A DNA stretch of 64,000 bases from Phycisphaeraceae bacterium (GCA_019636795.1 JAHBWW010000005.1:62001-126000), one strand, 5' to 3'; shown: positions 9,784-20,836, counted from the first letter of the stretch. Translations and numbers: made by a program. The notes: generated by a model from the letters alone, not told the origin.

Positions 9784-11684
9784 GGCAGAGGCCATGGATC
9801 ACGTGGCTGGTGTTCGCTGTGTGCGCCGTTCTGGTGCTCGACGGGCTCGGTTGGGTCACATGGCAGGTTCTGCGACTCGAACGGCGCGATGCCGAATCAA
9901 CCGTCCTGAGCGACTTCGAGGAGCGCGCGCGACTCGCCCTGTGGCGCATGGATTCGACACTGACGCCGATCATCGCTCAGGAATCCGCCAGACCCTATTT
10001 TCACTATCGCCCGTTCTTTCCGGCTGAACGCGCGTACACACGCATGTGGGAGGAGGTCAAGCCCGGCGAAGTGCTCGTCGCCAGTCCCTTGCTGCTCGCC
10101 TCGCGCTCAATGACCGTCTCGGCCGATCTCATTCGCCTTCATTTTCAGATCGAACCAGACGGCACGATCACCTCGCCACAGGTCCCTTCGGGCAACATGC
10201 TCGACCTTGCCGAATCGACGCTCGGCATGGCCGGACAGATCGCACGCTCCGAACGCTTGCTCGAATCGCTCCGCGATGTGCATCAGCAGGCCAGACTCGC
10301 GCTCGCAGACCGCTTGGCTCTGAGCGGAATCGGTGTTGCCCCATCACCCGACCAGAGCAGCGCTGAATCGATGTTCTCCATCGCGCAAGACCAGAAAGCC
10401 AAGGGCGAGGATGCGATTCTAAGTAAAGATGAACTCGACTACAGGCAGAGAGTCGAGAATGTCGAACGCAGCGTCAGCCAGTTTGCGCGGCCGCTTGTGG
10501 CGACCGAACCGGAGGCACAATCAAAGGAGACCCAGGCAACGCGCGACTTGAGGCTCGGCCCATTTCGCGTGACCATGCCTTCGAGCACTGCTGAAAACTC
10601 GACAGACGTGCTGATGGCCAGTTTTCGCCCGACGTGGCTTGTCAATGACCTCGGCGAACACGAGTTGCTCTTCGTGCGATCAGTCGTGGTCGATGGGGTG
10701 CAGTTTCGCCAGGGCATCTGGGTCGATTGGCCGATACTCCGCACGCTGCTTCTTTCGAGCGTGCTCGACCTCCTGCCACTAGCCGAACTCCAGCCCATCA
10801 ACTCTTCCGATTCACGCGGCAGTACGGCCCGGGTGCTCGCCTCGATTCCCGCGCGGCTCGAGATCGGCCCGCTTCCCGATGTGCCACCGCTCGGTCTGAC
10901 GACCGTCCGCCTGACTCTTGTCGTGACCTGGGCAGCCGTGCTGGCTGCGATTGCTGCGATCGGGTTTGTACTTCGCGCTTCGATGCGTCTGGGTGAGCGT
11001 CGGGGGCGCTTTGTTTCCGCTGTCACTCACGAACTTCGTACCCCGCTCACAACATTTTGTCTGTACACCGAGATGCTCGCTGATGGGCTCGTGACCGAGC
11101 ATGAAGCGAAGGACCGCTATCTCCAGACGCTCAAGGGCGAATCGCGCCGACTTGCCGGAATCGTCGAGAATGTACTCGCGTACGCTCGCCTCAGCCGCCC
11201 CAAAGCGCAGACGCACTCGGTGATCGATGTCGAGACTCTTCTCGCAAGCGTGAGCGTGCCGCTGCATCAGCGTGCCGAGCAGTCGGGGGCGAGTCTGACT
11301 ATCGACGCAGAAGCCGGCATCGGGATTCGGCGTCTCGCGGCCGATGCAGGCACAGTCGAGCGCATACTGGTTAACCTCGTCGACAACGCCTGCAAGTATG
11401 GCCTCGCCGAGGGCGAGTCGGCCGCCCGTATCAACCTCAGCGTCAAGTTCGAGTCTGGCAAAGTTGTGTTTCGTGTCCGCGACGCGGGGCCGGGGATACC
11501 GCATGCCGATCGCGGAAAAATCTTCTCCGCTTTCCATCGCGGCGCCGCCCATCGTTCCCATGCCCAGTCCGGTCTCGGGCTGGGCCTCGCACTGGCTCGA
11601 GGCCTGGCCACCGAACTCGGAGGCGACCTGACTCTCGAAGAAGGGCCCGGAGGCTGCTTTGCACTCAAGTTACGCGCCCTTTGA
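9780..11684 (+). CDS. Membrane sensor histidine kinase
   Basis: A 634-residue kinase partner of the preceding regulator. TM1 lies at about 6-28 and TM2 at about 373-400, leaving a roughly 340-residue extracytoplasmic sensor region with no domain I recognise. The HisKA H-box is S-A-V-T-H-E-L-R-T-P (His near 417). The HATPase domain has an N box (LVDNACKYG), G1 (DAGPGIP) and G2 (GLGLGLALA). It begins with a GTG overlapping the regulator's stop. Stimulus unknown. Confidence 0.95.
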   Translation: MRQRPWITWLVFAVCAVLVLDGLGWVTWQVLRLERRDAESTVLSDFEERARLALWRMDSTLTPIIAQESARPYFHYRPFFPAERAYTRMWEEVKPGEVLVASPLLLASRSMTVSADLIRLHFQIEPDGTITSPQVPSGNMLDLAESTLGMAGQIARSERLLESLRDVHQQARLALADRLALSGIGVAPSPDQSSAESMFSIAQDQKAKGEDAILSKDELDYRQRVENVERSVSQFARPLVATEPEAQSKETQATRDLRLGPFRVTMPSSTAENSTDVLMASFRPTWLVNDLGEHELLFVRSVVVDGVQFRQGIWVDWPILRTLLLSSVLDLLPLAELQPINSSDSRGSTARVLASIPARLEIGPLPDVPPLGLTTVRLTLVVTWAAVLAAIAAIGFVLRASMRLGERRGRFVSAVTHELRTPLTTFCLYTEMLADGLVTEHEAKDRYLQTLKGESRRLAGIVENVLAYARLSRPKAQTHSVIDVETLLASVSVPLHQRAEQSGASLTIDAEAGIGIRRLAADAGTVERILVNLVDNACKYGLAEGESAARINLSVKFESGKVVFRVRDAGPGIPHADRGKIFSAFHRGAAHRSHAQSGLGLGLALARGLATELGGDLTLEEGPGGCFALKLRAL

Positions 11685-11779
11685 CCGCCCTCAACTCCGC
11701 CCATTCTGCCAGACGCGCAGACCTTTGACCCGGACAAGGTTTTGGCCCGCACTTGAAGACTCGACCCGGCGCGGGGCGA

Positions 11780-11785
11780 TATACT
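11780..11785 (+). promoter_or_regulatory. Candidate -10 box (TATACT) for tRNA-Ile
   Basis: TATACT lies 15 bases before the mature tRNA 5' end, in an otherwise GC-rich stretch. The best -35 match (TTGAAG at 11753) is too far away at 21 bases, so only the -10 element is proposed. Confidence 0.35.
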
Positions 11786-11800
11786 GCTGGCCTTGACGTC

Positions 11801-11874
<74 letters not shown>

Positions 11875-11973
11875 TTCGGATTTTGAACGGATTTTCATTT
11901 CGTCCGTTTGTTCCGCATCACTACAATCTGCGTGTGATGGCAGGGGCCTGCTCTTTCGCCCCGGCCCGCCTGC

Positions 11974-13182
11974 ATGAACAAGCACCAACGCACACAAATC
12001 GAGAAGTTGCTCGACGACTTGCCCAAGACAGAGCGCGTTCGCCTCTTCAAGCAGGCTGCGGCTCGCCGCCTCGAAGCGCAGCGGGCCCGCAAGAAGCATG
12101 AAGACCCCGATGACCCGCCGCGCGCACGCACAAAGGACGACACTGTTCGCGATTGGGCCATCAAGATCCTCGCCGAGCGGGCACAACAGAATGACGGCGC
12201 GCGCCCGGACCCGAATCCAGACTCGCAGACGGTACACCGAGGACTCGTCGTCTCCGTAGGGCGAAGGTCGTGCCTCATCGACGACGACGGCCGACTCGAA
12301 TCGTGCCTGCTCAGCCCTGATATTGCTGCCCGTCAGCACGAGTTGCTCGCGGTCGGTGATGAGGCGATCTATGAACCAGCACCTCCACCTGGCAGATCGA
12401 GGCTCGTCCGGGTTCTGCCTCGACGTACAAGCCTCTCCAGGCCCGATCCGCGTCAGCCCAGCCGCACGCGCGTGATCGTGGCCAACATCGATGCGGTTGT
12501 GATTGTTGTTTCTGTAGTTGCTCCGGCGTTGCATCCGCGACTCATCGACCGCTATCTGGTGGCCGTGCAGCGGGGCGGTGCTGAACCGATCATCTGCGTC
12601 AACAAGATCGATCAACTTCCACCCGGCGATCGCTCCGAACTCGAGCAACTCGAGCCCTACCGCCGCATCGGCATTCGCGTGATCGAGGCTTCCGCTGAGA
12701 CCGGCGCTGGCATCGAGGACCTGCGGGCTGCCATCGCGGGAAAAACGTGCGCCTTCGTCGGGCACTCCGGTGTCGGCAAGAGTTCACTCGCCAATGCGCT
12801 CGATCCCTCGCTTGGCGTCAAGGTCGGAACGATCTCAGAAGCTCATCGCCGCGGACAGCACACGACAACCGCATCGTCTCTCCACGTCATCGAAGGCGGC
12901 GCGAAAGTCATCGACACGCCTGGCGTCCGGTCCTTCAGCCTCGACAATCTCTCGCCAGAGCAGATCCGCGAAGCCTTCACCGAGTTCTCACCTTTTGTCG
13001 ACGACTGCCGATACAACGACTGCACACATCTGCACGAGCCGAAGTGCGCCGTCCGCGCCGCAGCTGAACTCGGCCAAATTCCGATCGAACGCTACGAGAC
13101 CTACAGGCGAATCCTGACTGAAGCCGCAACCGACACCGCGACAGAACGCATTCGACCGTTGCCCGAATCTGGCGACGACTGA
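11974..13182 (+). CDS. rsgA: Ribosome small-subunit-dependent GTPase RsgA
   Basis: A 402-residue circularly permuted GTPase that checks late 30S ribosome maturation. The G motifs come in the order typical of the family: NKID (G4) first, then the P-loop GHSGVGKSS, then DTPG (G3). The C-terminal zinc site is C-R-Y-N-D-C-T-H-L-H-E-P-K-C. Residues 1-85 form a basic, charged N-terminal extension before the OB-fold, longer than in E. coli. It lies 100 bp after tRNA-Ile. Confidence 0.95.
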   Translation: MNKHQRTQIEKLLDDLPKTERVRLFKQAAARRLEAQRARKKHEDPDDPPRARTKDDTVRDWAIKILAERAQQNDGARPDPNPDSQTVHRGLVVSVGRRSCLIDDDGRLESCLLSPDIAARQHELLAVGDEAIYEPAPPPGRSRLVRVLPRRTSLSRPDPRQPSRTRVIVANIDAVVIVVSVVAPALHPRLIDRYLVAVQRGGAEPIICVNKIDQLPPGDRSELEQLEPYRRIGIRVIEASAETGAGIEDLRAAIAGKTCAFVGHSGVGKSSLANALDPSLGVKVGTISEAHRRGQHTTTASSLHVIEGGAKVIDTPGVRSFSLDNLSPEQIREAFTEFSPFVDDCRYNDCTHLHEPKCAVRAAAELGQIPIERYETYRRILTEAATDTATERIRPLPESGDD

Positions 13183-13386
13183 TCGTGTCTTGCAATCTCG
13201 GCCAGCCTGGGCACGATCCGCACTTTCAAGTTCATCTGTAAGGTTCGTGCCGTCTGTATCGCGCAAGCAATTACCATCCGTGACCTCTGAGCCCATTTCG
13301 TTTGTCTTTCTCTTATGCGCATGTTCTCTTCTGAGCACGCGGACACGTTTCGCCGCGTTCATTCCGCGCTCGGGAGAGATGGCAGC

Positions 13387-13755
13387 ATGCTCACACCGTT
13401 GGGTCCGATGACCGCAACCGAAAACCAGGAGCGACGCGACACCGATCGCCAGCCGCTGCCGGGCTCCGTCCGTTTGATTGTTCTCTCCGAAGAGGACCAG
13501 CCGATCATGGAGCGCCATGGCGAGGGTGTCAATATCACTGCCGAGGGTCTGGCGGTTTCCGTTCGCATTCCGCTGGCCCTGGGGACACGGATGGTCGTCT
13601 GCTTTGAAGTCCCGCATGGACGGGCAGTCTGGCATGTTCGGGTTGTGCACGTTCTGCACCATGAGCACCACCGCATCCTGGGCCTCAAACGCCTCGAAGT
13701 GCCCGAATCGCTCGCCAACGCGCAATGGATTCGGACCCTGTCAGCGCTCACCTGA
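13387..13755 (+). CDS. PilZ domain protein
   Basis: About 122 residues with the PilZ pattern: ERRDTDRQPLPG near residues 15-26 supplies the arginine cluster, and V-N-I-T-A-E-G-L corresponds to the D/N-x-S-x-x-G strand. Like the protein at 488-853 it is a single-domain candidate c-di-GMP receptor. The ATG at 13387 is chosen because GGGAGA lies about 10 bases upstream; ATG 13315 lacks a ribosome site. No motility or polysaccharide gene is adjacent. Confidence 0.72.
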   Translation: MLTPLGPMTATENQERRDTDRQPLPGSVRLIVLSEEDQPIMERHGEGVNITAEGLAVSVRIPLALGTRMVVCFEVPHGRAVWHVRVVHVLHHEHHRILGLKRLEVPESLANAQWIRTLSALT

Positions 13756-15309
<1,554 letters not shown>

Positions 15310-15346
15310 GTTACTTCCAAAGCCTGATGAATCGGATCAACCACGA

Positions 15347-15376
15347 GCCCCTGGCGCAAGCCGGGGGTTATTTTTT
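15347..15376 (+). terminator. Rho-independent terminator after atpD
   Basis: A GC-rich hairpin (CCCCTGGC, loop GCAA, GCCGGGG) is followed within a few bases by a run of six T's, 38 bp after the atpD stop. Confidence 0.8.
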
Positions 15377-15404
15377 CTCATGTCAGGAATTTGGAAGATC
15401 CAAG

Positions 15405-15737
15405 TCAGCCATCATTAAGGGACACCATGCTCGGAGTCTTTTCCGCTTTCGCCTCTGCCAAAAGAGAATGCGCCTGTTCAGACGAGACACGGGCCCCAGA
15501 CGCACGAAAAACCTGAGATTTGCTCGCTTCTTTGATCGTGGTAAAATCGCGTCCATCAAAGCGTTCAGAATTGACCGATGGCTGAATGACAGATCCGCGA
15601 TTGGTCATCTTCACCAATGGTTTTTGTCGCTCGTCTCTTTCGTTCATTGCGCTATTCACCCGATCCCCAATTGAGATGCCGTTGCAAATCTGCTCCACAG
15701 GATCTCGACCAAGGATGCGAGGAAGGAATCTTGACAT
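15405..15737 (-). CDS. Small hypothetical protein with strong expression signals
   Basis: A 110-residue basic, polar protein starting MSRFLPRILGRD; no signal peptide, membrane segment or family that I recognise. It is called real because AGAAGGAG stands 8 bases before the ATG and a good sigma-70-like promoter lies about 40 bases further upstream. The frame is open beyond this ATG but the extension has no ribosome site. The local DNA is visibly AT-richer than its neighbours, hinting at a lineage-specific or acquired gene. It faces atpD tail to tail. Confidence 0.6.
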   Translation of the reverse strand: MSRFLPRILGRDPVEQICNGISIGDRVNSAMNERDERQKPLVKMTNRGSVIQPSVNSERFDGRDFTTIKEASKSQVFRASGARVSSEQAHSLLAEAKAEKTPSMVSLNDG

Positions 15738-15776
15738 CGGAAAGTCTCCTTCTGAAAGGGGGGTATATTCTACAGC

Positions 15777-15806
15777 AATGTACCGATTCAAGCGGCTTGC
15801 TGTCAA
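15777..15806 (-). promoter_or_regulatory. Candidate sigma-70 promoter for the gene at 15405-15737
   Basis: On the minus strand a perfect TTGACA (15806-15801) is followed after 18 bases by TACATT (15782-15777). Transcription would begin about 30 bases before the ribosome site. Confidence 0.5.
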
Positions 15807-15866
15807 GTAAGCGCCTGGAGGCAAGTCACGTACCCATAGCCGCGAGTTCGCGCAAGGAGTTTATTG

Positions 15867-16307
15867 ATGCCGGTCCGCAAATTTGTCCTAGTCCCAGCGG
15901 GCATCGCTGTTCTCGCTGCTCTCCCCGGCTGCGTCATCACCGACATCCACGAAGAACTCATTCGTGTCAACACCAGTCTTGACACCACCAACGAGCGGCT
16001 CGCAACACTCGACGCACAGTTGACCCAGAAGCAGGCTCGCCTCGGCAGCATCGACGAGAAGCTGCGTGCGATCGACGACCAACTCATCGCTGCCAACACG
16101 AGGCTCGAATCGCTCAGCGACATTGACGAGCACCTTGCTTCGCTTGATGTCCATCTCGAAGCCATCCGTCAGATTGTCCGGAACCTCGACAGCACCATTC
16201 CATTCCTTCGCCTCAGCGGTGATAAGAGCGATGAATCCGTAGCCGAGCCTGATGCGCCAGCCGACGGCAAAGCCAATGGCGCTGATGACCCTGCCCAACC
16301 GAAGTAG
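15867..16307 (+). CDS. Coiled-coil lipoprotein
   Basis: A 146-residue predicted lipoprotein. The signal sequence ends in a lipobox (ALPGC, Cys at about 23). Residues 30-115 form a heptad-rich coiled coil with repeated L-x-x-L-D-x-x-L patterns, and the C-terminal tail is acidic and Ala/Asp-rich. AAGGAG lies 7 bases before the ATG; an in-frame TTG directly before it is less likely. It resembles Lpp/TolA-like envelope spacers only in general style; function unknown. Confidence 0.75.
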   Translation: MPVRKFVLVPAGIAVLAALPGCVITDIHEELIRVNTSLDTTNERLATLDAQLTQKQARLGSIDEKLRAIDDQLIAANTRLESLSDIDEHLASLDVHLEAIRQIVRNLDSTIPFLRLSGDKSDESVAEPDAPADGKANGADDPAQPK

Positions 16308-16362
16308 CCACCCACTCGCTTCGTTTGGTGTTTGTGGTCGCGGGCATTGACCAAACCCTGGT

Positions 16363-16402
16363 TACAAAAATGAAACGGGGGCTGCAGTTTCCCGCAGCCC
16401 CC
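16363..16402 (-). terminator. Terminator of the serine protease gene
   Basis: A perfect 9-bp stem (GGGGGCTGC / GCAGCCCCC, 8-base loop) lies 38 bp after the protease stop. On the minus strand it runs into GTTTCATTTTTG, a T-rich tail. The plus-strand side has only three T's, so the lipoprotein gene may also use it, less efficiently. Confidence 0.7.
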
Positions 16403-16439
16403 GAGAGTTTCTAGAGCGGCCTCAGATCAGAACCTGCCG

Positions 16440-18830
16440 TTACGGGCAGCCCTGCGAGTACCAGTTCAGCATCAACTGCACGTCGAAGAAGTCAATGAGG
16501 TTGTCGCCATTGAGGTTGGCACGCGGGTCATTGGCACTGTACCAGTTGAGGAAGGTCTGGATATCGAAGAAGTCGATCACGCCCCAGGGCACCGTGAAGT
16601 CGCCGCTGCATGCTGCCACCGTGATGGTGTTGCCTGTGACAGCAGTGTTGTTTCCGCTGTTGGTGTCCTCGCCTGAAACGATGCGCGTTCCGATGTAGTA
16701 GGTTCCGGGGCTCATCGTTGGCGGAATCTGCGACGCGAAACTGTTGACCGTCCGAGTCGAGCCAGCGTTCAATCCGATATAGTTCGTCGACGACATCAGC
16801 GGGTCGGCTGTCGAGATGATCGTGTTCGGCGAGATGCGGATTTCGAGCGTGTAGTTGCCGCTCGCGGTGTTGCCGACATTTCCGACCTGATGATTTACCA
16901 GAATGTTGGTGCCACGATAGAACGTGCCCGCAGAGGTTGTCACATAGTTGGCAGAGAGATCGACGAACGGAGCCGCCACAGTGCGGAACGACCAGGTCGC
17001 GCTGCTGGCGGTTCCCGCTGCGTTGCGGGAGACGACACGCCAGAAATAGGTCGTGTCATACGCAAGCGCCGGGAGTGTCCACGTTGTCCCAGCAGTGTTG
17101 CCGACGAATGGCGGGGTCGCGCTGGTACCGAAGTACACGTCGTAGCTCGTCGCACGTGCCGCACTGTTCCAGAACAGGTTGGCATTGATGCTGACGTTGG
17201 TCGCGCCGTTCGACGGGCTCGAAAGAACCGGGGCGGCCGGGTCGCCGAGCGTGACCGAGATCTGCTGCGCGTCCCAGGTGCTCGTAGCGTTGTTGCTGCT
17301 GAAGCTGTCGGTTGCTGCATCGAGCACCACACCAATCCAGTAGGTTCCAGGCGTCGTCGTCACCGGAATATTCGGTGCGGGCACGTTGAATGTGATGTTC
17401 TGCATCGCCCCGAAGTCAACCGAGTAGTTCCACGTCGCAAGAAGCGTATCGCTTCCTGAAATGATGTTGTTCGAAGACAGATAGACCCGAAGGGTGTACG
17501 TTGCCGACGCCGGATTGGCGTTGGTCATATTGGACATCAGCACGGTGCTGCCGGCGTTCATAGCCGTTCCTGCCTTGACCGTTGTGCTTCCCGTGGCGCG
17601 GAACTGAAGTGCTTGCAGGTCAAACGTCGAGCCACGCGTGTTGGTCACGAACGTGTTGCGGTCGTTGATCCACTGCTCCCACTGCCGGGCATATCGGCCA
17701 ACCGTCGAGCGATTCGAGTTCGAACAGATCGCATGCACGTAACGATTGTCACCTTCCGCGTAATAGGCTCCCGAGCCCGACATGCCGCCCCAGATCGCCG
17801 TCAGGCAACCCGCGGTCGTGTCCATCTGCAACTGATTTCCTGGGCATGAATCCCAGTTTCCACTCCAGTAGTACAGCGTGCGTCCTGTATGCAGCCCGCC
17901 ACCGCAATTCTCGGAGGGGTAGCTGTAACTCTGATAAAGCTGTCCCTGGTGGAAACTGCACGAGCCGCCCCATGCCCACGCGAACCAACCGGTCATCGCG
18001 CCGGTGTGACGGCTGGTATTGCGCTGGATGCGCACAAGCCCGGCGTCAGAGTCGAAGTCGCCATTGTTGATGTAATTCGAACCAGCAAGGAACGCGGTGC
18101 CCCGTGCCCAACCGTAGTTCTGAATGACTTCGTTGGATCCCGGGACTCCCCATTCGGTTCCGGTTCCTGTCCAAGCCGGGTACACGATGACTTCGCTCGC
18201 CCAGTTGAAAATGTTGATGCCGTTCGGGTTGCGTGCATACACGCAGTGCGCCGCCGTCAGCACCACACCGGCGTCCGTCATCGAACCCGAGCAGGTGAAC
18301 CAGCGGGTAATGTTGTTCTGATCGACAAACCGCATGAACAGTTTGACGTTGCCGCGTCGGGGCCACGTCGTCAGGTCGCCGCCGATGGCAAACATCGACC
18401 CAAACCCCCGGTAGGCCCATTCATCCTCGGTCATCTGGTCCGCGCCCTTGTAGTCACCCCAAGGCGACTGCCCGAAACCCTGGCCCGACAGGTTCGGGTT
18501 CAGAGGCATCTGGTACGTCTCGCCGGTTTCTGCATCGTGGAATGTGGTGGACCAATCAGGATTCAGACTCGGCTGCCAATTATCCGAGTTGGGCATCGGC
18601 ATCGGAGGGATCTGATCCAAAGGCGGCATGTTCGGAACATCCCGAAGGTGCTCGTCGTCCCCGATCACAAATGGACCGGGTACATTCACCCCATCCACCG
18701 GATTGACCCACTGCATCGGGCCAGGGTTCGGCAGGTATGCATTCATCTGTCCGTGCGAAACCCCCGCAAGGGCCATACACCCTGCGACGGCGGCGAGAAC
18801 CCCTCGCCTCATTTTGTTCATTCCACGCAT
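16440..18830 (-). CDS. Secreted trypsin-like serine protease with CARDB, Fn3-like and dockerin regions
   Basis: A 796-residue exported protease. After a signal peptide (about 1-27) and a Pro/Asn-rich stretch, the S1 domain has H195 (TAAHC), D262 (SDAGLVRI) and S351 (GGMSGSG), the arrangement of glutamyl-endopeptidase-like enzymes. Then come a CARDB-like beta domain (about 455-575), an Fn3-like domain (about 580-670), a second CARDB-like domain and two C-terminal dockerin repeats (GVIDFFDIQTFLNWYS, LIDFFDVQLMLNWYS). GAGGGAG lies 6 bases upstream of the chosen ATG. The CARDB/Fn3 domains are probably adhesive spacers. Confidence 0.92.
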   Translation of the reverse strand: MRGMNKMRRGVLAAVAGCMALAGVSHGQMNAYLPNPGPMQWVNPVDGVNVPGPFVIGDDEHLRDVPNMPPLDQIPPMPMPNSDNWQPSLNPDWSTTFHDAETGETYQMPLNPNLSGQGFGQSPWGDYKGADQMTEDEWAYRGFGSMFAIGGDLTTWPRRGNVKLFMRFVDQNNITRWFTCSGSMTDAGVVLTAAHCVYARNPNGINIFNWASEVIVYPAWTGTGTEWGVPGSNEVIQNYGWARGTAFLAGSNYINNGDFDSDAGLVRIQRNTSRHTGAMTGWFAWAWGGSCSFHQGQLYQSYSYPSENCGGGLHTGRTLYYWSGNWDSCPGNQLQMDTTAGCLTAIWGGMSGSGAYYAEGDNRYVHAICSNSNRSTVGRYARQWEQWINDRNTFVTNTRGSTFDLQALQFRATGSTTVKAGTAMNAGSTVLMSNMTNANPASATYTLRVYLSSNNIISGSDTLLATWNYSVDFGAMQNITFNVPAPNIPVTTTPGTYWIGVVLDAATDSFSSNNATSTWDAQQISVTLGDPAAPVLSSPSNGATNVSINANLFWNSAARATSYDVYFGTSATPPFVGNTAGTTWTLPALAYDTTYFWRVVSRNAAGTASSATWSFRTVAAPFVDLSANYVTTSAGTFYRGTNILVNHQVGNVGNTASGNYTLEIRISPNTIISTADPLMSSTNYIGLNAGSTRTVNSFASQIPPTMSPGTYYIGTRIVSGEDTNSGNNTAVTGNTITVAACSGDFTVPWGVIDFFDIQTFLNWYSANDPRANLNGDNLIDFFDVQLMLNWYSQGCP
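16443..16590 (-). repeat. Tandem GC-type dockerin coding repeats in the protease gene
   Basis: Two dockerin units with the core F-F-D-x-Q. Here the usual A-F-L-x-A-F is replaced by x-x-L-N-W-Y-S, and one unit lacks the N-x-D-G calcium loop (TVPWGVIDFFD). This is a divergent subtype of the tail on the other two proteins. Confidence 0.75.
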
Positions 18831-19094
18831 TTTCAACTCCCTCAAAAAAGTGCTGATGCCCAGACGAAACCTCCCCAAATTGACGAGGACTTCGTCCCAA
18901 GTTCCATGCTTTGCAGGGCAAATACCGAAGCAGAACGCTTCAATCCGAGAACGACACCGCGCAACGCATGGTACTGCAAGAACCTTAGCGTCACAACGCA
19001 ATTTCACTCACGCGCCGCAACGGAGTTTATGCCACACTTATTTAGGGGATACTATTCCGACACCCGTGTACCAGTGGATCCGTACACTTTGGTC

Positions 19095-19592
19095 ATGGTC
19101 AACACCCGCAAGGCACCTCGACGTGAACTCCGATTCGAGACTCTCTCCGACCTTCAGGTCGAACTCAACCAATTGCAGTCCGCATTGGATCGCGGAACAC
19201 TGACACATACCGGTAATTGGACCCCGGGGCAGAACTTTGAGCATGTCGGGAAATTCTTCAAGTGCTCTATGGATGGATTCGAAGCCAGCGCCCCGTGGAT
19301 CATGCGTTTCGCAGCCACGCTGCTTTTCAAGAAACGGGCCCTCGGCGGCGAACCCATGCCCGCAGGGCTTCCCCTGCCGAAACAGGCATCATCCCTGCTT
19401 CCCTCTCCATCCGTCTCCGATCACGATGGCTTGGCGTTTCTCCAGCAACAAATCGATCGGCTCCGGGCTGGTGAGCGGATGACCCATCCCAGCCCGATCT
19501 TTGGCCCGCTGACTCACGATGAGTGGATGACCATTCAACTCAAGCACGCAGCCATGCATCTTGGATTTCTCAAGGACGCCCAGACCGCCTGA
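19095..19592 (+). CDS. DUF1569 (DinB-like) protein
   Basis: About 165 residues matching the DUF1569 pattern, a distant DinB/YfiT relative: N-W-T-P-G-Q-N-F-E-H near residue 45, a central M-P-A-G-L-P-L-P, then H-P-S-P-I-F-G-x-L-T-x-x-E-W and a final H-A-A-M-H-L-G-F-L. The spaced histidines could form the metal site seen in DinB-like four-helix bundles. No biochemical role is established. The start ATG is tentative; the frame is open far upstream, but that part reads as antisense of the protease gene and its promoter region. Confidence 0.72.
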   Translation: MVNTRKAPRRELRFETLSDLQVELNQLQSALDRGTLTHTGNWTPGQNFEHVGKFFKCSMDGFEASAPWIMRFAATLLFKKRALGGEPMPAGLPLPKQASSLLPSPSVSDHDGLAFLQQQIDRLRAGERMTHPSPIFGPLTHDEWMTIQLKHAAMHLGFLKDAQTA

Positions 19593-19621
19593 AGTGCCAC
19601 TTTCACGGCGTAGGATCGCCC

Positions 19622-20836
19622 ATGTACAGTTCGGTTGAAGACATCCTTGATGACCTGCGTGCCGGACGCATGATCGTGCTCACCGACGACGAAGACCGCG
19701 AGAACGAGGGGGATCTCGTCCTCCCCGCCCAGTTCATCGACCCGGCTGCGGTGACGTTTATGCTCACGAACGCGCGGGGCTATCTCTGCCTGAGCATGAC
19801 CGAGGCCGATTGCGATCGACTCGATCTGGTGCCTCAAGTTCAGACCAACACCTCCGTGCGAGGCACACCATTCACCGTCTCGATTGACGGGCACCCAAAG
19901 CATGGCCTGACAACTGGTGTCTCGGCGCGCGAGCGAGCACGAACCATCGCACTCATGCTCGACCCATCGACCGGGCCTTCCGATTTCGTCCGCCCGGGGC
20001 ACATCAACCCGCTGCGCAGTCGCGACGGAGGCGTACTGGTTCGTATAGGACAGACCGAGGGATCGATCGACCTTTGCCGACTCGCGGGTCTTTATCCCGC
20101 AGCGGCGATCATCGAGATTATGGGCGACGACGGTGAGATGTTGCGAGGCGCCAGCCTCGAAGCGTTCTGCAAGACTCACAACATCAGAATGTGCTCGGTT
20201 CGGCAAATCATAGAGCATCGCCTTGGGCGCTCGCAACTTGTCGAGCGGCTGGGACCGACCGAAGGGAATGTGATCCGCACGCCCCAGGGCGTGTTCACGC
20301 TGCGGGCGTTCCGTTCGCCAGTTGATCCATTGCCCCACCTGGCACTGACTGTGGGCGACATCGGGCGCATTGACGATGATGGCATGGTTGCTCTGTGTGC
20401 CGAACCGACGCTCGTGCGTGTGCATCGCCGCGATCTGCTCGGCGACATCTTCGATGATCTCGATTCGAGCCAGCGTTCATCAACCGGGCAAATGCTTCGA
20501 GCGTCGATGCGCATGATTCAGCGCGAGGGGCGCGGCGCGATTGTCTATCTTCGCCCCAGTGGGTCGGCGGGCGATCTCTCGGGCGAACTCACACGCCTGC
20601 TCGATCGTTCGGACCACGACGCGCCACTCCGCTCAGTCGGCACCAGTATGCTCGAATACGGCATCGGGAGCCAGATTCTGCGCGCTCTGGGCTTGAGCCG
20701 CCTGCGCCTGATCACAAACTCCACCACCGACTATCCGCAACTGCAGGCCTTCGGGCTCGAAATTGTTGAGCGCGTCGTTGTGCCTCAGGCCGAACTCTTG
20801 GATCGCAGCACATCTGCCGATCAATCGAGCTTGTAG
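19622..20836 (+). CDS. RibBA-like protein, key residues lost in both halves
   Basis: A 404-residue protein with the layout of bifunctional RibBA: DHBP synthase (about 1-200) plus GTP cyclohydrolase II (about 208-390). The first half keeps [27 protein letters not shown] and E-I-M-G-D-D-G. However, the metal-ligand histidine of the G-H-T-E-A motif (H153 in E. coli RibB) is Gln here (Q144, codon CAG at 20051). The second half keeps RVH, LGDIF, YLRPSG and [12 protein letters not shown], but all three zinc cysteines are gone (ECLTGD reads RDLLGD; RCDCG reads QRSSTG). So GTP cyclohydrolase II activity is very unlikely and DHBP synthase activity doubtful. It may be a diverged paralogue. Confidence 0.85.
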   Translation: MYSSVEDILDDLRAGRMIVLTDDEDRENEGDLVLPAQFIDPAAVTFMLTNARGYLCLSMTEADCDRLDLVPQVQTNTSVRGTPFTVSIDGHPKHGLTTGVSARERARTIALMLDPSTGPSDFVRPGHINPLRSRDGGVLVRIGQTEGSIDLCRLAGLYPAAAIIEIMGDDGEMLRGASLEAFCKTHNIRMCSVRQIIEHRLGRSQLVERLGPTEGNVIRTPQGVFTLRAFRSPVDPLPHLALTVGDIGRIDDDGMVALCAEPTLVRVHRRDLLGDIFDDLDSSQRSSTGQMLRASMRMIQREGRGAIVYLRPSGSAGDLSGELTRLLDRSDHDAPLRSVGTSMLEYGIGSQILRALGLSRLRLITNSTTDYPQLQAFGLEIVERVVVPQAELLDRSTSADQSSL

